13,837 bases of DNA from Sphingomonadaceae bacterium (lineage in GTDB: Bacteria > Pseudomonadota > Alphaproteobacteria > Sphingomonadales > Sphingomonadaceae), in contig JACVCM010000084.1 of assembly GCA_016742125.1 (NCBI GenBank), positions 1 to 13,837 of the forward strand, read 5' to 3'. A model generated the notes under the pieces. It was not told where the DNA came from. It saw only the letters and a program-made list of their open reading frames with translations, and did no database searches. Shown here in pieces: positions 13,431 to 13,837 of the stretch (positions within the stretch are counted from its first letter, which is position 1; every line of letters begins with the position of its first letter). The translations under genes and the position numbers were made by a program.

Positions 13431-13837
13431 ATGAAGGTTTATTACGACGCCGACTGCGATCTCGGTCTGATCAAGGACAAGAAGGTCGCCATTCTCGGCT
13501 ACGGCTCCCAGGGCCACGCCCACGCGCTGAACCTGCGCGACAGCGGCGCCAAGAACCTGGTCGTCGCCCTTCGCGAAGGCAGCCCCTCGGCCAGGAAGGC
13601 CGAAGGTGAAGGCCTGAAGGTCATGGGGATCGCCGAGGCTGCCAAATGGGCCGACCTGATCATGTTCACCATGCCGGACGAGCTGCAGGCCGCGACCTAC
13701 AAGCAATACGTCCCCCACACCCGGCGTGAGGGTGCCGCGATCGCCTGCGCCCACGGCCTGAACGTGCACTTCGGCCTGATCGAGCCGAAGAAGGGCGTCG
13801 ACGTCATCATGATGGCGCCGAAAGGCCCCGGCCACAC
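13431..13837 (+). CDS. ilvC: Ketol-acid reductoisomerase, N-terminal part (cut by window end)
   Basis: The first 135 codons are visible. The product converts acetolactate, made by IlvBN, to dihydroxyisovalerate using NADPH and magnesium. The Rossmann signature VAILGYGSQGHAHALNLRDS is at 19-38. VALREGSPSARK (45-56) is the loop that sets NADPH preference, with Arg48 and Ser51/Ser53 positioned for the phosphate. Next come MPDELQA, then AHGLNVHFGLIEPKK and VDVIMMAPKGPGH, all class I features (full length about 339). The start ATG has AAGGGAA about 10 bases upstream. Base composition is higher in G+C than in ilvB (68% against 58% over hand-counted 300-base stretches), with strong use of gcc, ggc, gtc, ctg and aag codons, as in a highly expressed gene. 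No frame disruption is seen. Confidence 0.96.
   Translation, partial: MKVYYDADCDLGLIKDKKVAILGYGSQGHAHALNLRDSGAKNLVVALREGSPSARKAEGEGLKVMGIAEAAKWADLIMFTMPDELQAATYKQYVPHTRREGAAIACAHGLNVHFGLIEPKKGVDVIMMAPKGPGH

Overview
The window is an ordinary chromosomal stretch from a Gram-negative alphaproteobacterium, most likely a member of the Sphingomonadales (Erythrobacter, Altererythrobacter, Sphingopyxis or Novosphingobium type). The pointers are: moderate-to-high G+C (about 58% in a hand count inside ilvB); the gene order serB / miaA - ilvB - ilvN - ilvC; a MerR-type acyl-CoA regulator beside a ~600-residue acyl-CoA dehydrogenase; and an acetolactate synthase with the GEAS version of the thiamine-diphosphate motif. 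The taxonomic call is recall-based inference, not a search result.

Layout. 1-288: 3' end of an MFS exporter (+). 408-1984: a two-gene (+) unit, an RBBP9-type alpha/beta hydrolase followed by cysteine synthase cysK, closed by a strong hairpin at 1992-2019. 2061-4544: two (-) genes, a small secreted protein with four 11-residue Asp/Gly calcium-binding-type repeats and an orphan transmembrane chemoreceptor. 4610-6915: a (-) pair, a MerR regulator and an acyl-CoA dehydrogenase, with a perfect palindrome (GTTTACG-TTAG-CGTAAAC) sitting exactly in the spacer of the predicted merR promoter. 7049-8604: two divergent peptidoglycan L,D-transpeptidases of different families, one with a Sec-type and one with a Tat-type signal. 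8601-9137: lipoprotein Cu/Zn superoxide dismutase (-), whose stop codon shares one CTAG with the converging transpeptidase. 9232-10122: serB (-). 10115-11059: miaA (+), whose start codon overlaps the start region of serB head-to-head. 11155-13837: the ilvB-ilvN-ilvC branched-chain amino acid operon, with ilvC cut by the window end.

Functionally the window mixes amino-acid biosynthesis (cysK, serB, ilvBNC; serine from SerB feeds the cysteine route completed by CysK), tRNA modification (miaA), acyl-CoA catabolism with its own predicted regulator, and cell-envelope functions (two transpeptidases, a periplasmic or lipid-anchored dismutase, a secreted repeat protein, a chemoreceptor). There is no sign of a mobile element, phage, CRISPR array, tRNA or rRNA. 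No non-coding stretch exceeds 300 bases. The longest gaps are 7796-7971 (divergent promoter region) and 2361-2498, in which I see no convincing element beyond a weak imperfect hairpin.

I did not find a new biological system. The most checkable points are the MerR operator, the inverted repeat around the sodC promoter, the serB/miaA head-to-head overlap, the paired L,D-transpeptidases and the composition change entering ilvC.
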